Below are positions 17,562 to 26,617 of a DNA stretch of 53,923 nt, one piece after another (position 1 is the first letter of the stretch; each line of letters opens with the position of its first letter). Location: NCBI GenBank assembly GCA_043816955.1, contig JBDRHL010000046.1:1-53923 (forward strand), written 5' to 3'. A model generated the notes under the pieces. The model saw nothing but the letters and a program-made list of their open reading frames with translations, did not search any database and had not been told where the DNA came from. The DNA is from JBDRHL01 sp043816955 (lineage in GTDB: Bacteria; Planctomycetota; Phycisphaerae; Sedimentisphaerales; CAYZTY01). Both the position numbers and the translations under genes were made by a program.

Positions 17562-18359
17562 TCAAGTCGCAAGCCTGCTTCTTTTGTCCATCAATTCGGT
17601 TATGGTTGGCTCGTCCCCGCAGACAGGACAGCCAGGGTTGCGCTTCAACTGAATCTTCCTGAAACTCATACTCAGCGCATCGTAGGTCAGTAATGTATCG
17701 GTCAGAAGCTGTCCTATCCCAAGCAGGTACTTCAAGGCCTCAGTAGCCTGCAGACATCCAATAACTCCCGGCAGAACGCCAAGCACCCCTGCTCTTGAAC
17801 ATGACAGGGCTATCTCAGCAGCCGGCGGCGAATGAAAGACGCACCGGTAACAGGCACTTTCTCCGGGAAGTACCGTTATTATTTGCCCGTCAAAACGAAG
17901 GATACCCGCATGACAATACGGCTTTTTCTCAAAATAACATGCATCATTAATAAGAAACTTAGCCGGGAAATTGTCCGTAGCGTCAATCACAAAATCATAA
18001 TCCTGAATTATTGACCGGATATTATCGGCCCCTGCACGTTCTTTGTAGGTTGTGATTTTCACGTCCGGGTTAATAGCTTGTATCCTGTTTTTTGCCGACA
18101 GAACTTTGTCACTGCCAATATCATCGGTATGATAAATAATCTGCCTCTGCAGATTTGCCGGATCGACCTTATCCGGATCTATCATGCCGATTCTTCCAAC
18201 ACCTGCTGCTGCAAGATACAGCGCAACGGGCGAGCCGAGACCGCCGAGACCAATTATCAAAACGCCGGATTCGAGCAGCTTTTTCTGGCCTGCACATCCC
18301 ACCTCTTCGAGCATGATATGTCGGCTGTAGCGATCTATTTGCCGGTCAGTAAGTTCCAT
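17562..18359 (-). CDS. moeB: MoeB/ThiF-family sulfur-carrier adenylyltransferase
   Basis: The E1-like enzyme adenylates the C-terminal glycine of a small sulfur carrier (MoaD or ThiS) for molybdopterin or thiamine synthesis. The protein has 265 residues from the ATG at 18359, chosen because AAGGTG precedes it. Motifs: the nucleotide-binding loop IIGLGGLGSPVALYLAAAGV near residue 35, PANLQRQIIY with the catalytic Arg-Gln pair, DFVIDATDNFPAKFLIND, and two zinc pairs, CYRC near 170 and CPVCG near 247. No rhodanese domain is attached. No MoaD or ThiS gene is in the window, so MoeB, ThiF and HesA cannot be separated. Its stop overlaps the possible start of the protease gene. Confidence 0.9.
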   Translation of the reverse strand: MELTDRQIDRYSRHIMLEEVGCAGQKKLLESGVLIIGLGGLGSPVALYLAAAGVGRIGMIDPDKVDPANLQRQIIYHTDDIGSDKVLSAKNRIQAINPDVKITTYKERAGADNIRSIIQDYDFVIDATDNFPAKFLINDACYFEKKPYCHAGILRFDGQIITVLPGESACYRCVFHSPPAAEIALSCSRAGVLGVLPGVIGCLQATEALKYLLGIGQLLTDTLLTYDALSMSFRKIQLKRNPGCPVCGDEPTITELMDKRSRLAT

Positions 18360-18658
18360 GTTCACCTTAATATGAAGTAGAGGGATTCAACCTTATCCTT
18401 CTCCCTGGGCAATGTTGGGTCGGATTCATTCCTTTTCGAGCACTATTCCTTTGACTCGGCCGACACCGTTCCTACCATTATAACATCTGCCCAGTTAGAA
18501 ACATCATAATCAGTATATATATTATATAAGCTGCTTCGCCTGCTGTTTACCATAAAATTTGGGTTCCGCTGAAAAACCAGAAAACCCGACACAATATGCC
18601 TATTGTGGCTGGGATATATCTGTATCGTCGTTCAGTAAATTACCATGATAAAATTTCC

Positions 18659-18696
18659 AAGCCGGCGCTTGACCGGCTTGATCAAATCAATATAAT
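18659..18696 (+). promoter_or_regulatory. Promoter with overlapping palindromic operator for the ABC operon
   Basis: TTGACC (18669-18674) and a perfect TATAAT (18691-18696) are 16 bases apart, giving a start near 18703 and a leader of about 100 nt before the GTG at 18803. A perfect inverted repeat, AAGCCGG (18659-18665) with CCGGCTT (18673-18679), covers the -35 box and could bind a repressor. The stretch 18366-18658 has no convincing gene. Confidence 0.6.
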
Positions 18697-18802
18697 GCTG
18701 CTTTCAAAAACTGCCAATGGATTGCTGACCCCGAGACCATTTGATTATCCCGGAGGCCTGTATTCCGGTCAAATCTTACTGAAATTGTTGCAGGAGAAAA
18801 AA

Positions 18803-19522
18803 GTGGTAAGCGTCAAAAAACTCACACGGCGATTCGGCTCAATCATCGCAGCCGATTCCGTATCGTTTGAAGTTGAAAAGGGACAGGTGCTGGGCTTTCT
18901 CGGCCCCAACGGAGCGGGTAAAAGTACCATCATGAGAATGCTTTCCTGCTTTCTGGTGCCAGACAGCGGTACCGCTACAATCTGCGGCCATGATATCCTC
19001 AAAGACCCCATAGCGGTAAGGCGCTCTGTTGGGTATCTGGCAGAAAACGTACCTGCTTACAGCGAAATGACCGTTGGCGGCTTTCTCAACTTTATCTGCG
19101 ACGCCAGGCAGATCAAAGATAAGCAGCGAAAACAGACGCTTGACCGTATCGTACCAATGTGTTCCATCGGCTCGGTCTATCATCAGACAATAGAGACACT
19201 TTCGAAGGGCTACAAGAGACGGGTCGGTCTGGCACAGGCTTTGATGCACGATCCGCAGGTCCTTATTCTGGATGAGCCTACCGACGGGCTGGATCCAAAT
19301 CAGAAACATGAGGTCAGGCAGTTGATAAGCAGAATGGCCAGGGATAAATGCATCATCGTCTCAACACATATACTCGAAGAAGTTGAAGCGGTCTGTTCAC
19401 GCACGATAATAATCGCCAAAGGTCGTATACTCGTTGACTCCACTCCTTCACGCCTGAAGGAAGAACACAAGTGCAGCCTTGATGAGGTGTTTCGCAGGAT
19501 AACGAAGAGCCCGGCTGCATAA
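18803..19522 (+). CDS. ABC transporter ATPase (GldA-like)
   Basis: The 239-residue ATP-binding subunit of an ABC-2-type system has Walker A GPNGAGKST, the Q-loop region VGYLAENVPAYSEMTV, signature LSKGYKRRVGLAQAL, Walker B VLILDEPTDGLDP and the H-loop IIVSTHILEEVEAV. An open frame extends upstream to 18596, but I place the start at GTG 18803, because AGGAG lies six bases before it, the promoter lies inside the longer frame and normal ATPases begin here (VSVKKLTRRFG). It heads a four-gene ABC operon resembling gldA-gldF-gldG-DUF4340, found in many Bacteroidota and Planctomycetota. In Bacteroidota the proteins are linked to gliding; outside them the role is not clear. Confidence 0.85.
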   Translation: MVSVKKLTRRFGSIIAADSVSFEVEKGQVLGFLGPNGAGKSTIMRMLSCFLVPDSGTATICGHDILKDPIAVRRSVGYLAENVPAYSEMTVGGFLNFICDARQIKDKQRKQTLDRIVPMCSIGSVYHQTIETLSKGYKRRVGLAQALMHDPQVLILDEPTDGLDPNQKHEVRQLISRMARDKCIIVSTHILEEVEAVCSRTIIIAKGRILVDSTPSRLKEEHKCSLDEVFRRITKSPAA

Positions 19523-19566
19523 GTCAGGTCAACTGAGGATTTGCAGTATCCAGATGGGAGTAGAAA

Positions 19567-20298
19567 ATGAACGGTTTTCTGGCTGTTTTCAAAAGGGAGT
19601 TCAAGTCATACTTTGCTACTCCCGTTGCGTATGTATTCCTCGTTGTTTTTTTGTTTTTCTCCGGCTATCTGACATTCAAGCAGGGTTTTTTTGATGCACG
19701 CCAAGCAGAGATGCGGGCTTTTTTTGTTAACATGCCTCTTTTGTTTGTCTTTATGGTTCCCGCAACAGCGATGCGTCTCTGGTCCGAGGAACGCCGCAGC
19801 GGTTCCATCGAACTGCTTTTGACGCTGCCGATTACGCCGACACAGGCAGTTCTTGGCAAGTTTTTCGCTGGCTGGCTGTTTCTTATGATAGCTCTACTGC
19901 TCACTTTTCCCGTACCAATTACCGTCTGCTACTTAGGCGATCCGGATATCGGCCTGATAGCAACCGGCTATCTTGGAACCCTTCTGATGGCCGGTGGTTT
20001 TCTCGCTATCGGATGCTTTTTTTCCGCCGTCAGCAAGAACCAGGTAGTTTGTTTCGTCCTCTGCGTCGTTGCCTGTGCAATTCTTGTCTTCGCAGGCATG
20101 CCTACAACGCTGGACTATCTTTCCACATTCATGCCCCGGGGGATGGTAACAGGGGTGGAGAATATGAGCTTCCAGTCGCATTTTGAGTCAATGCAAAAGG
20201 GCGTGGTGGAGTTCAGGGACCTTTCATATTTTCTGTTGTTGATCGTCGGCTGGATTGCCGCATGCAGTATTATTCTGGATGAAAGGAAGGCAGACTGA
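19567..20298 (+). CDS. ABC-2-type permease (GldF-like)
   Basis: This is a 243-residue membrane subunit with about six transmembrane helices. Landmarks include FKREFKSYFATPVAYVFLVV at the N-terminus, RLWSEERRSGSIELLLTLPI (the conserved loop of ABC-2 permeases) and a hydrophobic C-terminal part ending WIAACSIILDERKAD. GGGAG lies seven bases before the ATG. Its stop overlaps the next start (TGATG), so it is translationally coupled to the GldG-like gene. It is the permease partner of the upstream ATPase. Confidence 0.85.
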   Translation: MNGFLAVFKREFKSYFATPVAYVFLVVFLFFSGYLTFKQGFFDARQAEMRAFFVNMPLLFVFMVPATAMRLWSEERRSGSIELLLTLPITPTQAVLGKFFAGWLFLMIALLLTFPVPITVCYLGDPDIGLIATGYLGTLLMAGGFLAIGCFFSAVSKNQVVCFVLCVVACAILVFAGMPTTLDYLSTFMPRGMVTGVENMSFQSHFESMQKGVVEFRDLSYFLLLIVGWIAACSIILDERKAD

Positions 20299-22265
20299 TG
20301 AACAGAACCATACGAGCAATTCTGGGCGTGGTATTCATTTTAATAATAACATTCTGCGCGATAAGCATCTGTCAGAACATCGGCAAACGGATCCGGATGG
20401 ATATTACCGCCCGGAAGCTCTACACACTTTCAGGCGGAACCAGGTCGATACTCGGCAAACTCCGCCAGCCGCTGCGGGTGAAACTTTATTACGCCAAAAC
20501 AGCGGCTCTCAAAGGCCCGGACCAGATTCAGTATTTCAACAATTATTATCAGTTCGTCAAAGCGCTCCTCGAAGAATATGTTGCCGCAGCCAACGGCATG
20601 ATAGACCTCGAGATCATTGATCCTAGGCCTTTTTCAGAGGAAGAGGCACAAGCTCTTCGATACGGATTAAGGCGGTTTTCCATCACCGAAGAAGAAAACT
20701 TCTTCTTCGGGCTGGTTGTTCAGACTCAATTCGGCGCCGACAAGGTGATCCCCTTCTTTTCACCTGATCGGCAGAATTTCGTGGAGTACGATATAAGTTA
20801 CCTTATCGACACAGCAGTTACACGGGACAAAAGAAGGATAGGCATACTCAGCAGTCTCCCTGTAATGGGCGATGATGTTACCGGATATATGGCACAGATG
20901 ATGCGCATGCAGGGCCAGCAGCCCAGACCTGCGTGGGGGTTTGTTGAGCAGTTACGACAAAAGTATGACGTAACAAAAGTGGATAACGATGTAAACGAGA
21001 TTAAAGACATTGATATTCTTCTGGTGATTCATCCGAAAAGCCTGGAAGAAAAAACACTGTTCGCTATAGATCAGTTTATTTTAAGCGGCGGCCGAACGAT
21101 TATCTGTGTCGATCCACACTGCTATGCCGATCAGCCTGACCGCATGGCCATGCAGATGGGTTCAGTGCCCTCTCAGAGTTCACAGCTTAACTCGCTGCTT
21201 CGGACATGGGGCCTTGAGATGCCTGAAAACAAATTTGCCGGCGATCGTGACATGGCAATCAGGGCACCGATAGGCGAGAATCAAAGACCCGAAAAACTCA
21301 TCGGCTTTCTGGATCTGACAGGACAATGTCTCAGCAGGGACAGTGTAATCACCGCCGATCTAAACCAGATCAAGGTCCTCTTTGCCGGTGTGCTGAACAA
21401 ACTCGAAACTGCCGGGGATCAGGACAACCAGATAGAATATACCACACTGCTGAAAACAACCGATCAGGGAAACACCTGGTCGGTAAGCAGCCCATATGAG
21501 CTGATGATGCCCGACCCTGCCCGGCTGATGAGCAGGTTTATGTCGGGCACCAAACCTGTCGTGATGGGTTATATGGTCACAGGCAGGTTTAAGAGCTGTT
21601 TCCCCGACGGCATTGAGGTCGAAGTCGATTCTGGTAAAACTGACGACGCTAACGAACCGGAGAAACTGAAGAAAACAATTACCGGCCTGACGGCAGCATC
21701 GGAAACCTGCGCCGTTGCGGTATTTTCCGACGTGGACTTTATAAGTGACATGCTGGCATATCGAAATTCGTTTTTCGGCAGGCTCGTCATCGGTGACAAC
21801 AGCTCCCTTTTGCTGAACGCAGTGGATGATCTGGGCGGCTCCAGCGATCTGATCTCGATCAGGTCGAGAGGCAATTTCACAAGACCTTTCATCAAAGTTG
21901 AAGAGATTGAAAGAAAAGCTGAAGCCGAAACCGCCGAGGAAGTTGCCAGGATCAATGCCGAAATCGCCGGCTTTGAGACTGAACTGCGAAACCTTCTCGC
22001 ATCGAACAAGGAGGAAGAAAAAGAGATCATAGGCAGCTCAATCGTTCAGCGAACACGGGACCTGGAACTGAAAAAACGCCTGGCTGAGCGGAAGTTGCGC
22101 GACGTTCAGATGAAACGCCGTCAGAGTATCGATCAACTTGGCAACATCCTGCGTAATTTCTGTATGCTGATAGCGCCGGCAGTAATACTCATAATAGCGA
22201 TAGTGCTGAGTGTTTCACGAAGTATGCGAAAAAGACATTATATCAGCCATGCCAGTGATGCCTGA
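20298..22265 (+). CDS. GldG-like ABC accessory protein
   Basis: The 655-residue membrane-anchored protein has one N-terminal transmembrane helix (ILGVVFILIITFCAISIC), a large extracytoplasmic ABC_transp_aux/GldG-type domain containing the segments DITARKLYTLSGGTRSILGK and RPFSEEEAQALRYGLRRF, and a C-terminal helix (MLIAPAVILIIAIVLSV) followed by basic residues. Residues of about 530-600 (EIERKAEAETAEEVARINAE onward) form a long charged coiled coil before the last helix. GldG members resemble the ligand-side partner of the permease. It overlaps the permease gene by one base and precedes the DUF4340 gene by 38 bases. Confidence 0.8.
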   Translation: MNRTIRAILGVVFILIITFCAISICQNIGKRIRMDITARKLYTLSGGTRSILGKLRQPLRVKLYYAKTAALKGPDQIQYFNNYYQFVKALLEEYVAAANGMIDLEIIDPRPFSEEEAQALRYGLRRFSITEEENFFFGLVVQTQFGADKVIPFFSPDRQNFVEYDISYLIDTAVTRDKRRIGILSSLPVMGDDVTGYMAQMMRMQGQQPRPAWGFVEQLRQKYDVTKVDNDVNEIKDIDILLVIHPKSLEEKTLFAIDQFILSGGRTIICVDPHCYADQPDRMAMQMGSVPSQSSQLNSLLRTWGLEMPENKFAGDRDMAIRAPIGENQRPEKLIGFLDLTGQCLSRDSVITADLNQIKVLFAGVLNKLETAGDQDNQIEYTTLLKTTDQGNTWSVSSPYELMMPDPARLMSRFMSGTKPVVMGYMVTGRFKSCFPDGIEVEVDSGKTDDANEPEKLKKTITGLTAASETCAVAVFSDVDFISDMLAYRNSFFGRLVIGDNSSLLLNAVDDLGGSSDLISIRSRGNFTRPFIKVEEIERKAEAETAEEVARINAEIAGFETELRNLLASNKEEEKEIIGSSIVQRTRDLELKKRLAERKLRDVQMKRRQSIDQLGNILRNFCMLIAPAVILIIAIVLSVSRSMRKRHYISHASDA

Positions 22266-22303
22266 GCGATTTTGGTCCAAAAGTTTTTTCCGGGAGTTTT
22301 CTG

Positions 22304-23395
22304 ATGACTAACAAAAAGCTTACAATACTGGGTATTGTCGCAGTAGCAATGATTATATGGGCTGCAGCCCAGTCGCGAATCTCAAACCGTCCCTCGGAAC
22401 AGTTATCGGGACCTGCATACCTGATACAAGGCCTTGATTCAGCCGACATCGCCGGCATAGCGATCGGAACCGGGGAAAACCAGCTTACATTGAAAAAAAC
22501 CAGCCATGGTGAATTTGTCGTTGTCAACAAGGATAATTATCCCGCCATGACAAGCCGGATAAACGACCTGCTGACCTCATGCCTCGATATCAAAACCATA
22601 GAACTCTGTACAGACCGGAAAAGTAATCACCAGACACTGGGTGTCAGCGAAGAAAATGCCGCAAACATCGTCAGGTTCCTGAAATCTGACTCGTCAGTTA
22701 TCACAGGAGTTGTGTTCGGAAATGATAAGACAACAGGCCCGGGAAGCTATGTCAGGCTCGTTGGAGATGACAGGGTTTATGTAACCCTTGACAGACCTTA
22801 CATCAGAACACAGCCGATCGATTATATTGACCAGGAACTTTTCTCCATAAAAAAAGATGATATTGAAAGCGTACAGGTAAGTTATCCCCAAGGCTCATAT
22901 ACCCTCAGATCGGACGCAAACGGAACAAATATCGTACTCGAAGAGTTGGCAGAGGAAAAACAATTGAAAGGATCCGTATATAAGGACGTATTCAATGCTC
23001 TTACCCTGATGCGCTTCGACGACGTAAGCAGCCGGTCAAAAGAAAGCCAGCAAGCGGATTTCGACAGCAAATACGTTTGCAGGCTGAAAGATTCGACAGT
23101 TTACACACTGCAAATAGCCCGCAGAGAAGGTAAAACCCTCGTGATGTGTGATGCTCAGTTTACCGACACGACACCGGTAACGAAAGAAAAAACCGTCGAA
23201 TCAGATGAACAGTTAAAAATAAAGGAAGCCAGGCTGCTCGCCCGTGATAACGCCAAAGATTTTGCCGCAAAACACAACGGATGGGTTTACGAAATTCCTG
23301 AGTATAAAGCAAAGAATCTGATACAAAAACTCGATGACCTTATCGAGGATAAAACTCCGCCGCAGGAAACACCCGGCACAAGTGAATCAGAGTGA
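22304..23395 (+). CDS. DUF4340 domain protein, partner of the Gld-like ABC system
   Basis: The 363-residue protein has one N-terminal membrane anchor (LTILGIVAVAMIIWAAAQ) and an otherwise extracytoplasmic beta-rich body. The pattern of repeated blocks resembles DUF4340 (for example NDKTTGPGSYVRLVGDDRVY and YIDQELFSIKKDDIESVQV, with a second copy around YVCRLKDSTVYTLQIARREG). DUF4340 proteins regularly follow GldG-like genes, so this is probably the fourth component of the complex. GGGAG precedes the ATG. Its stop overlaps or lies next to the aminotransferase start. Confidence 0.75.
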   Translation: MTNKKLTILGIVAVAMIIWAAAQSRISNRPSEQLSGPAYLIQGLDSADIAGIAIGTGENQLTLKKTSHGEFVVVNKDNYPAMTSRINDLLTSCLDIKTIELCTDRKSNHQTLGVSEENAANIVRFLKSDSSVITGVVFGNDKTTGPGSYVRLVGDDRVYVTLDRPYIRTQPIDYIDQELFSIKKDDIESVQVSYPQGSYTLRSDANGTNIVLEELAEEKQLKGSVYKDVFNALTLMRFDDVSSRSKESQQADFDSKYVCRLKDSTVYTLQIARREGKTLVMCDAQFTDTTPVTKEKTVESDEQLKIKEARLLARDNAKDFAAKHNGWVYEIPEYKAKNLIQKLDDLIEDKTPPQETPGTSESE

Positions 23396-23400
23396 TCGGT

Positions 23401-24576
23401 ATGAGTCAGCGAAATAGAAAATCAGACAGCGGCCCTAAAGACGCTTCGGTCAGCATACCTCTGTCCCGGCCCGATATTACCCAAAAGGAAATCGATGCTG
23501 TAACCGAAGTATTACGGAGCGGCCAGCTTGCTCTTGGTCCCCGAATGCGCCAATTCGAACAGCAGTTTGCAGAATATATAGGACGCAAACGCGCTGTTGC
23601 AGTAAACAGCGGAACAAGCGGATTGTCGCTGTGCATGCAGGCAATGAACATCGGACCCGGCGACGAAGTAATTACAACACCTTTCACTTTTATTGCTTCG
23701 AGCAATTGTATAATGATGACCGGCGCCAAACCCGTCTTTGTTGATATCGATCCTGTTACTCTGAACATCGATCCGGCAAAAATCCGGGAGAAAATTACTG
23801 AAAAAACCCGGGCAATTGAGCCTGTCGAGGTCTTCGGCAATCCTGCAGGCATTGACCATATCTGCGAAGTAGCGGACAAAAACAATCTTGCCGTAGTTGA
23901 AGACTGTTGCGAAGGGTTCGGCTCCGCCCTGAATGGCCGCATGGTCGGGACGTTCGGAAAAATGAGCGTCTTCGCATTCTACCCGAATAAACAGATAACA
24001 ACCGGTGAAGGCGGCTTGATACTGACAGATGATGACGACTTAGCCGACCTGTGTATCAGTCTTCGAAACCAGGGTAGGGCTGGCGGCGGGTGGCTGGGCC
24101 ATGCCCGGCTGGGATACAATTACCGTTTAAGCGATATTAACTGCGCTCTCGGCGTTGTTCAGTTGAGCCGTGCAGATGAAATCAAGGCCAAACGCAAACA
24201 GGTTGCAAAATGGTACCGGCAACTGCTCGCAGATGAAGATCGAATTATCCTGCCCACTGAAGGGCCGGGCTGTGATGTAAACTGGTTTGTTTTTGTTATA
24301 AGACTTTCCGAACGGTACACTGCCGAACAGCGAAACACCGTTCTGAAAAGCATGGCTGAAAAGGGAATTCAGGTAAGCAATTATTTCCCGCCTGTCTATC
24401 TCCAGCCGTTCATGGTGGAAAAATACGGTTATAAACACGGTGATTTCCCAATCGCCGATTCCGTCGGCGAAAGGACAATCGCGATTCCTTTCTACAACAA
24501 TCTCAATAAAAACCAGATACAAACCGTCTGCGATACCTTAAGGAAGTGCCTTGATTCACTAAAACCGGCAAAATAG
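23401..24576 (+). CDS. DegT/DnrJ/EryC1/StrS-family PLP aminotransferase
   Basis: The 391-residue sugar-nucleotide aminotransferase type enzyme typically transaminates a UDP- or dTDP-keto-sugar. The first block is IPLSRPDITQKEIDAVTEVL, followed by AVAVNSGTSGLSLCMQAM (phosphate-binding loop), GDEVITTPFTFIASSNCIM and AVVEDCCEGFGSALNGR (the Asp that contacts the PLP ring nitrogen). The PLP lysine is in FAFYPNKQITTGEGG. LGYNYRLSDINCALGVVQL is also typical. The ATG at 23401 is used; a GTG at 23392 overlapping the previous stop is an alternative. It ends the ABC operon, so surface polysaccharide or glycoprotein synthesis may be coupled to that system. That link is inference. Confidence 0.88.
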   Translation: MSQRNRKSDSGPKDASVSIPLSRPDITQKEIDAVTEVLRSGQLALGPRMRQFEQQFAEYIGRKRAVAVNSGTSGLSLCMQAMNIGPGDEVITTPFTFIASSNCIMMTGAKPVFVDIDPVTLNIDPAKIREKITEKTRAIEPVEVFGNPAGIDHICEVADKNNLAVVEDCCEGFGSALNGRMVGTFGKMSVFAFYPNKQITTGEGGLILTDDDDLADLCISLRNQGRAGGGWLGHARLGYNYRLSDINCALGVVQLSRADEIKAKRKQVAKWYRQLLADEDRIILPTEGPGCDVNWFVFVIRLSERYTAEQRNTVLKSMAEKGIQVSNYFPPVYLQPFMVEKYGYKHGDFPIADSVGERTIAIPFYNNLNKNQIQTVCDTLRKCLDSLKPAK

Positions 24577-24609
24577 CCCTCCGGGCAGCATAGATTAATT
24601 CTAGCCGAT

Positions 24610-24638
24610 TTGACTACCACGTATTTATATCTTAGACT
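24610..24638 (+). promoter_or_regulatory. Possible promoter for the small anchored protein
   Basis: TTGACT (24610-24615) and TAGACT (24633-24638) are separated by 17 bases. The start would be about 95 bases upstream of the ATG at 24738. The -10 box matches only four of six positions. Confidence 0.35.
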
Positions 24639-24737
24639 TACAATAGAAGGGCCATCTGGATTATCGCACAAATAATGACGGCCCAGCTCGTATAACGAGG
24701 TGTAGTCTAAACGGGATGTTTTCTGGGGGGTAATATT

Positions 24738-25067
24738 ATGCTTTGGCGCAGTAAATTGTTTTTTCTGGCAATGGCTTATTTCGCAGGTTTCGCTACAGCG
24801 GTGTACAACTTCGAACCTGGAGCAACCCATGCCGCGAACGAATGGGATCAGAATGACAGCCGGGAATTTGACGTTGAGGACCACGACAATACTGATAACA
24901 CCGATAACACCACTGATTGGTCAGAACTTCTCCGCATCGCGTTACACAAGTTCATTGATTTCGTCAAATATGGAGCACAGCGGCTGGGCACGTTGATAAT
25001 GGAAAAAGTCCGCGAAATACGCGAAGAGCAATCACTCACTGAAGATTCTGCCCGGGAGTATGGTTAG
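24738..25067 (+). CDS. Small membrane-anchored or exported protein
   Basis: The 109-residue protein is unrecognised. Its N-terminus is a signal or anchor helix (LFFLAMAYFAGFATAVYNF). It is followed by an acidic Asp/Asn/Thr linker with short tandem tripeptides (DNTDNTDNTTDW) and a helical C-terminal part (LRIALHKFIDFVKYGAQRL, MEKVREIREEQ). A G-rich box (GGGGGG) lies about ten bases before the ATG. It stands alone between the ABC operon and the HAD gene. Confidence 0.55.
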   Translation: MLWRSKLFFLAMAYFAGFATAVYNFEPGATHAANEWDQNDSREFDVEDHDNTDNTDNTTDWSELLRIALHKFIDFVKYGAQRLGTLIMEKVREIREEQSLTEDSAREYG

Positions 25068-25124
25068 CTCTGACAAGTAAACTAAGATTTTCAAAACAAA
25101 ACCTTATTCCGTCCGCGGATAAAC

Positions 25125-25196
25125 CCCACCCGCCAAACCCGGCATAAAAAACTATCCTTTTGCCTTCAGCAACAAAAATACGTAAAATCGGGTGGG
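25125..25196 (+). repeat. Inverted repeat in the leader of the HAD gene
   Basis: CCCACCCG (25125-25132) and CGGGTGGG (25189-25196) can pair and enclose a 56-nt loop in which GGCA and TGCC could form a second stem. The right arm ends about 26 bases before the HAD start. It may be a leader structure or chance. Confidence 0.3.
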
Positions 25197-25222
25197 CAAA
25201 AATTTGGCTTGAAGGGCTTCTT

Positions 25223-25909
25223 GTGAGCAATTTATATGGTTTGATTTTCGATGTTGACGGCGTAATAGCCGACACCGAGGAAGTTAATGCCCGTGCATCA
25301 ATAAAGATGTTCGCAGACTTGTTCGGTTTGACAGGTATTGTAAGGCAGGATTTCCAGGCAGGCTTAGGCCGAGGCGCCGAAGCCTACGTCCAGGCTGCTG
25401 CCCGGATACACGGCCTGCACCTTACCCCTGAGCAGGTCGAACAGGCAACACGCATCAGGCAGGAAAATTTCCTCAGGATTCTTGCAGACGAACCCTTGCC
25501 CGCATTTGAAGGCGTCCTCGAGCTTATCGCCGCTGCGATGGCAAGAGACGATTTTCGCGTCGCAATAGCAACCTCCGGCACTCGCGAAAAAAGCCAGGCC
25601 GTCCTTGATTCCGCCAAAGTCCCCTATCAGAAAATGATCTATATCGCCGGCAGCGACGTAAAGAACAAAAAACCCCACCCCGAGCTTTTCCTCACCGCTG
25701 CAAACCGCTGCGGCATTGAACCGACCAGATGCGTCGTAATCGAAGATGCCCCGAACGGCATCGCCGCCGCCAATGCCGCAGGCAGCAAATGCATCGCTGT
25801 AACCAACTCCACAACCGCTGAAAACCTCGCCCTTGCCGATATCGTTGTTCCAAGTCTCACTCAGGTTAGTATCGAAACCGTAAAAACGCTATGCGACATG
25901 CCCGGATAA
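25223..25909 (+). CDS. HAD-superfamily phosphatase/beta-phosphoglucomutase-like
   Basis: The protein is 228 residues. The GTG at 25223 is chosen because GAAGGG lies about seven bases upstream and the protein then begins just before the catalytic strand. Motif I is LIFDVDGVIADTE, the nucleophile and acid/base aspartates. Motif II is ATSGTREKSQ, motif III is the Lys in SDVKNKKPHPELF, and motif IV is VVIEDAPNGIAAANAAG. The cap is the alpha-helical C1 type seen in beta-phosphoglucomutase, CbbY and glycolate phosphatase. The substrate is probably a small sugar phosphate. The end overlaps the convergent DUF434 gene by 21 bases. Confidence 0.88.
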   Translation: MSNLYGLIFDVDGVIADTEEVNARASIKMFADLFGLTGIVRQDFQAGLGRGAEAYVQAAARIHGLHLTPEQVEQATRIRQENFLRILADEPLPAFEGVLELIAAAMARDDFRVAIATSGTREKSQAVLDSAKVPYQKMIYIAGSDVKNKKPHPELFLTAANRCGIEPTRCVVIEDAPNGIAAANAAGSKCIAVTNSTTAENLALADIVVPSLTQVSIETVKTLCDMPG

Positions 25910-26617
25910 ATCCACCAGCCGGCTCTGCGGCAATTTTCCTCGTATAATCTCCGCCGCCAGATTAACCCACATACCGCACCCATCAAGGACCGCGCTGTCA
26001 CTGGTCGCTGCAATACTCCGGCCCTGTTTTAGAACCGCATCCGGACTTGTTGCCAGATCGACCTGCCAGTTCCAGTCCTTTTCTCCTGCAAGTTCAAGCA
26101 TAAGCATCTTCAGCCTGCCGCTGTTCGAGACGGGACTATCCAGCAGCCACAGAACATCCCTCGGAGCCAACTCTTCCAGAAAAGACCCGACAAGCTCAAG
26201 TGCAGGCCGTGTTTCATTAACCTTCCTGTACGTGCCGTGCACACTTGCCATATCTCTGTAACACCCGTCCCGCCCCTTCAGGATAACCGATCCCCCCAAA
26301 GCTGCCTCCACAGTTATAAGGACGTTATAGCCGTCTATAGCGATCCGCCCATGAGCAATTTGTCCGGTTTCCACCCGGCGGTGCCCCCGCTCAAACAACT
26401 GCTCATCCGAACAGGCGCTTCGCATAACAGCTATCCTCTGTCGCTGGCTAAGACCAAACCTGTCTCCCACAAGTTTCATAGCGCTCTTTTCAGCATAGCC
26501 CCTCGTAAGCAGCAGCGAATAGTCCCCCACAGCAGCACATAACCGGGCAACTGCATCGGTTGCGAACAATTTTTCGTCCTTCGGGTTCGGTCCTCTGTGA
26601 ATACGTCTGTCAGGCAT
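25889..26617 (-). CDS. DUF434 domain protein
   Basis: The 242-residue protein starts MPDRRIHRGPNPKDEKLFAT, the characteristic DUF434 opening, followed by LLTRGYAEKSAMKLVGDRFGL. A second region begins RIAIDGYNVLITVEAAL and continues LWLLDSPVSNSGRLKMLML, resembling a PIN/NYN-type nuclease core with acidic residues. The ATG at 26617 is preferred to an upstream frame start because AAGGGG lies about seven bases before it. Related proteins are found in archaea and a few bacteria; the function is not known, but nucleic-acid processing is a reasonable guess from the fold pattern. Confidence 0.75.
   Translation of the reverse strand: MPDRRIHRGPNPKDEKLFATDAVARLCAAVGDYSLLLTRGYAEKSAMKLVGDRFGLSQRQRIAVMRSACSDEQLFERGHRRVETGQIAHGRIAIDGYNVLITVEAALGGSVILKGRDGCYRDMASVHGTYRKVNETRPALELVGSFLEELAPRDVLWLLDSPVSNSGRLKMLMLELAGEKDWNWQVDLATSPDAVLKQGRSIAATSDSAVLDGCGMWVNLAAEIIRGKLPQSRLVDLSGHVA

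Noticed and set aside
18596..18802. N-terminal extension of the ABC ATPase
   Set aside because: The promoter lies inside it, and AGGAG plus a GTG at 18803 give a standard-length ATPase.
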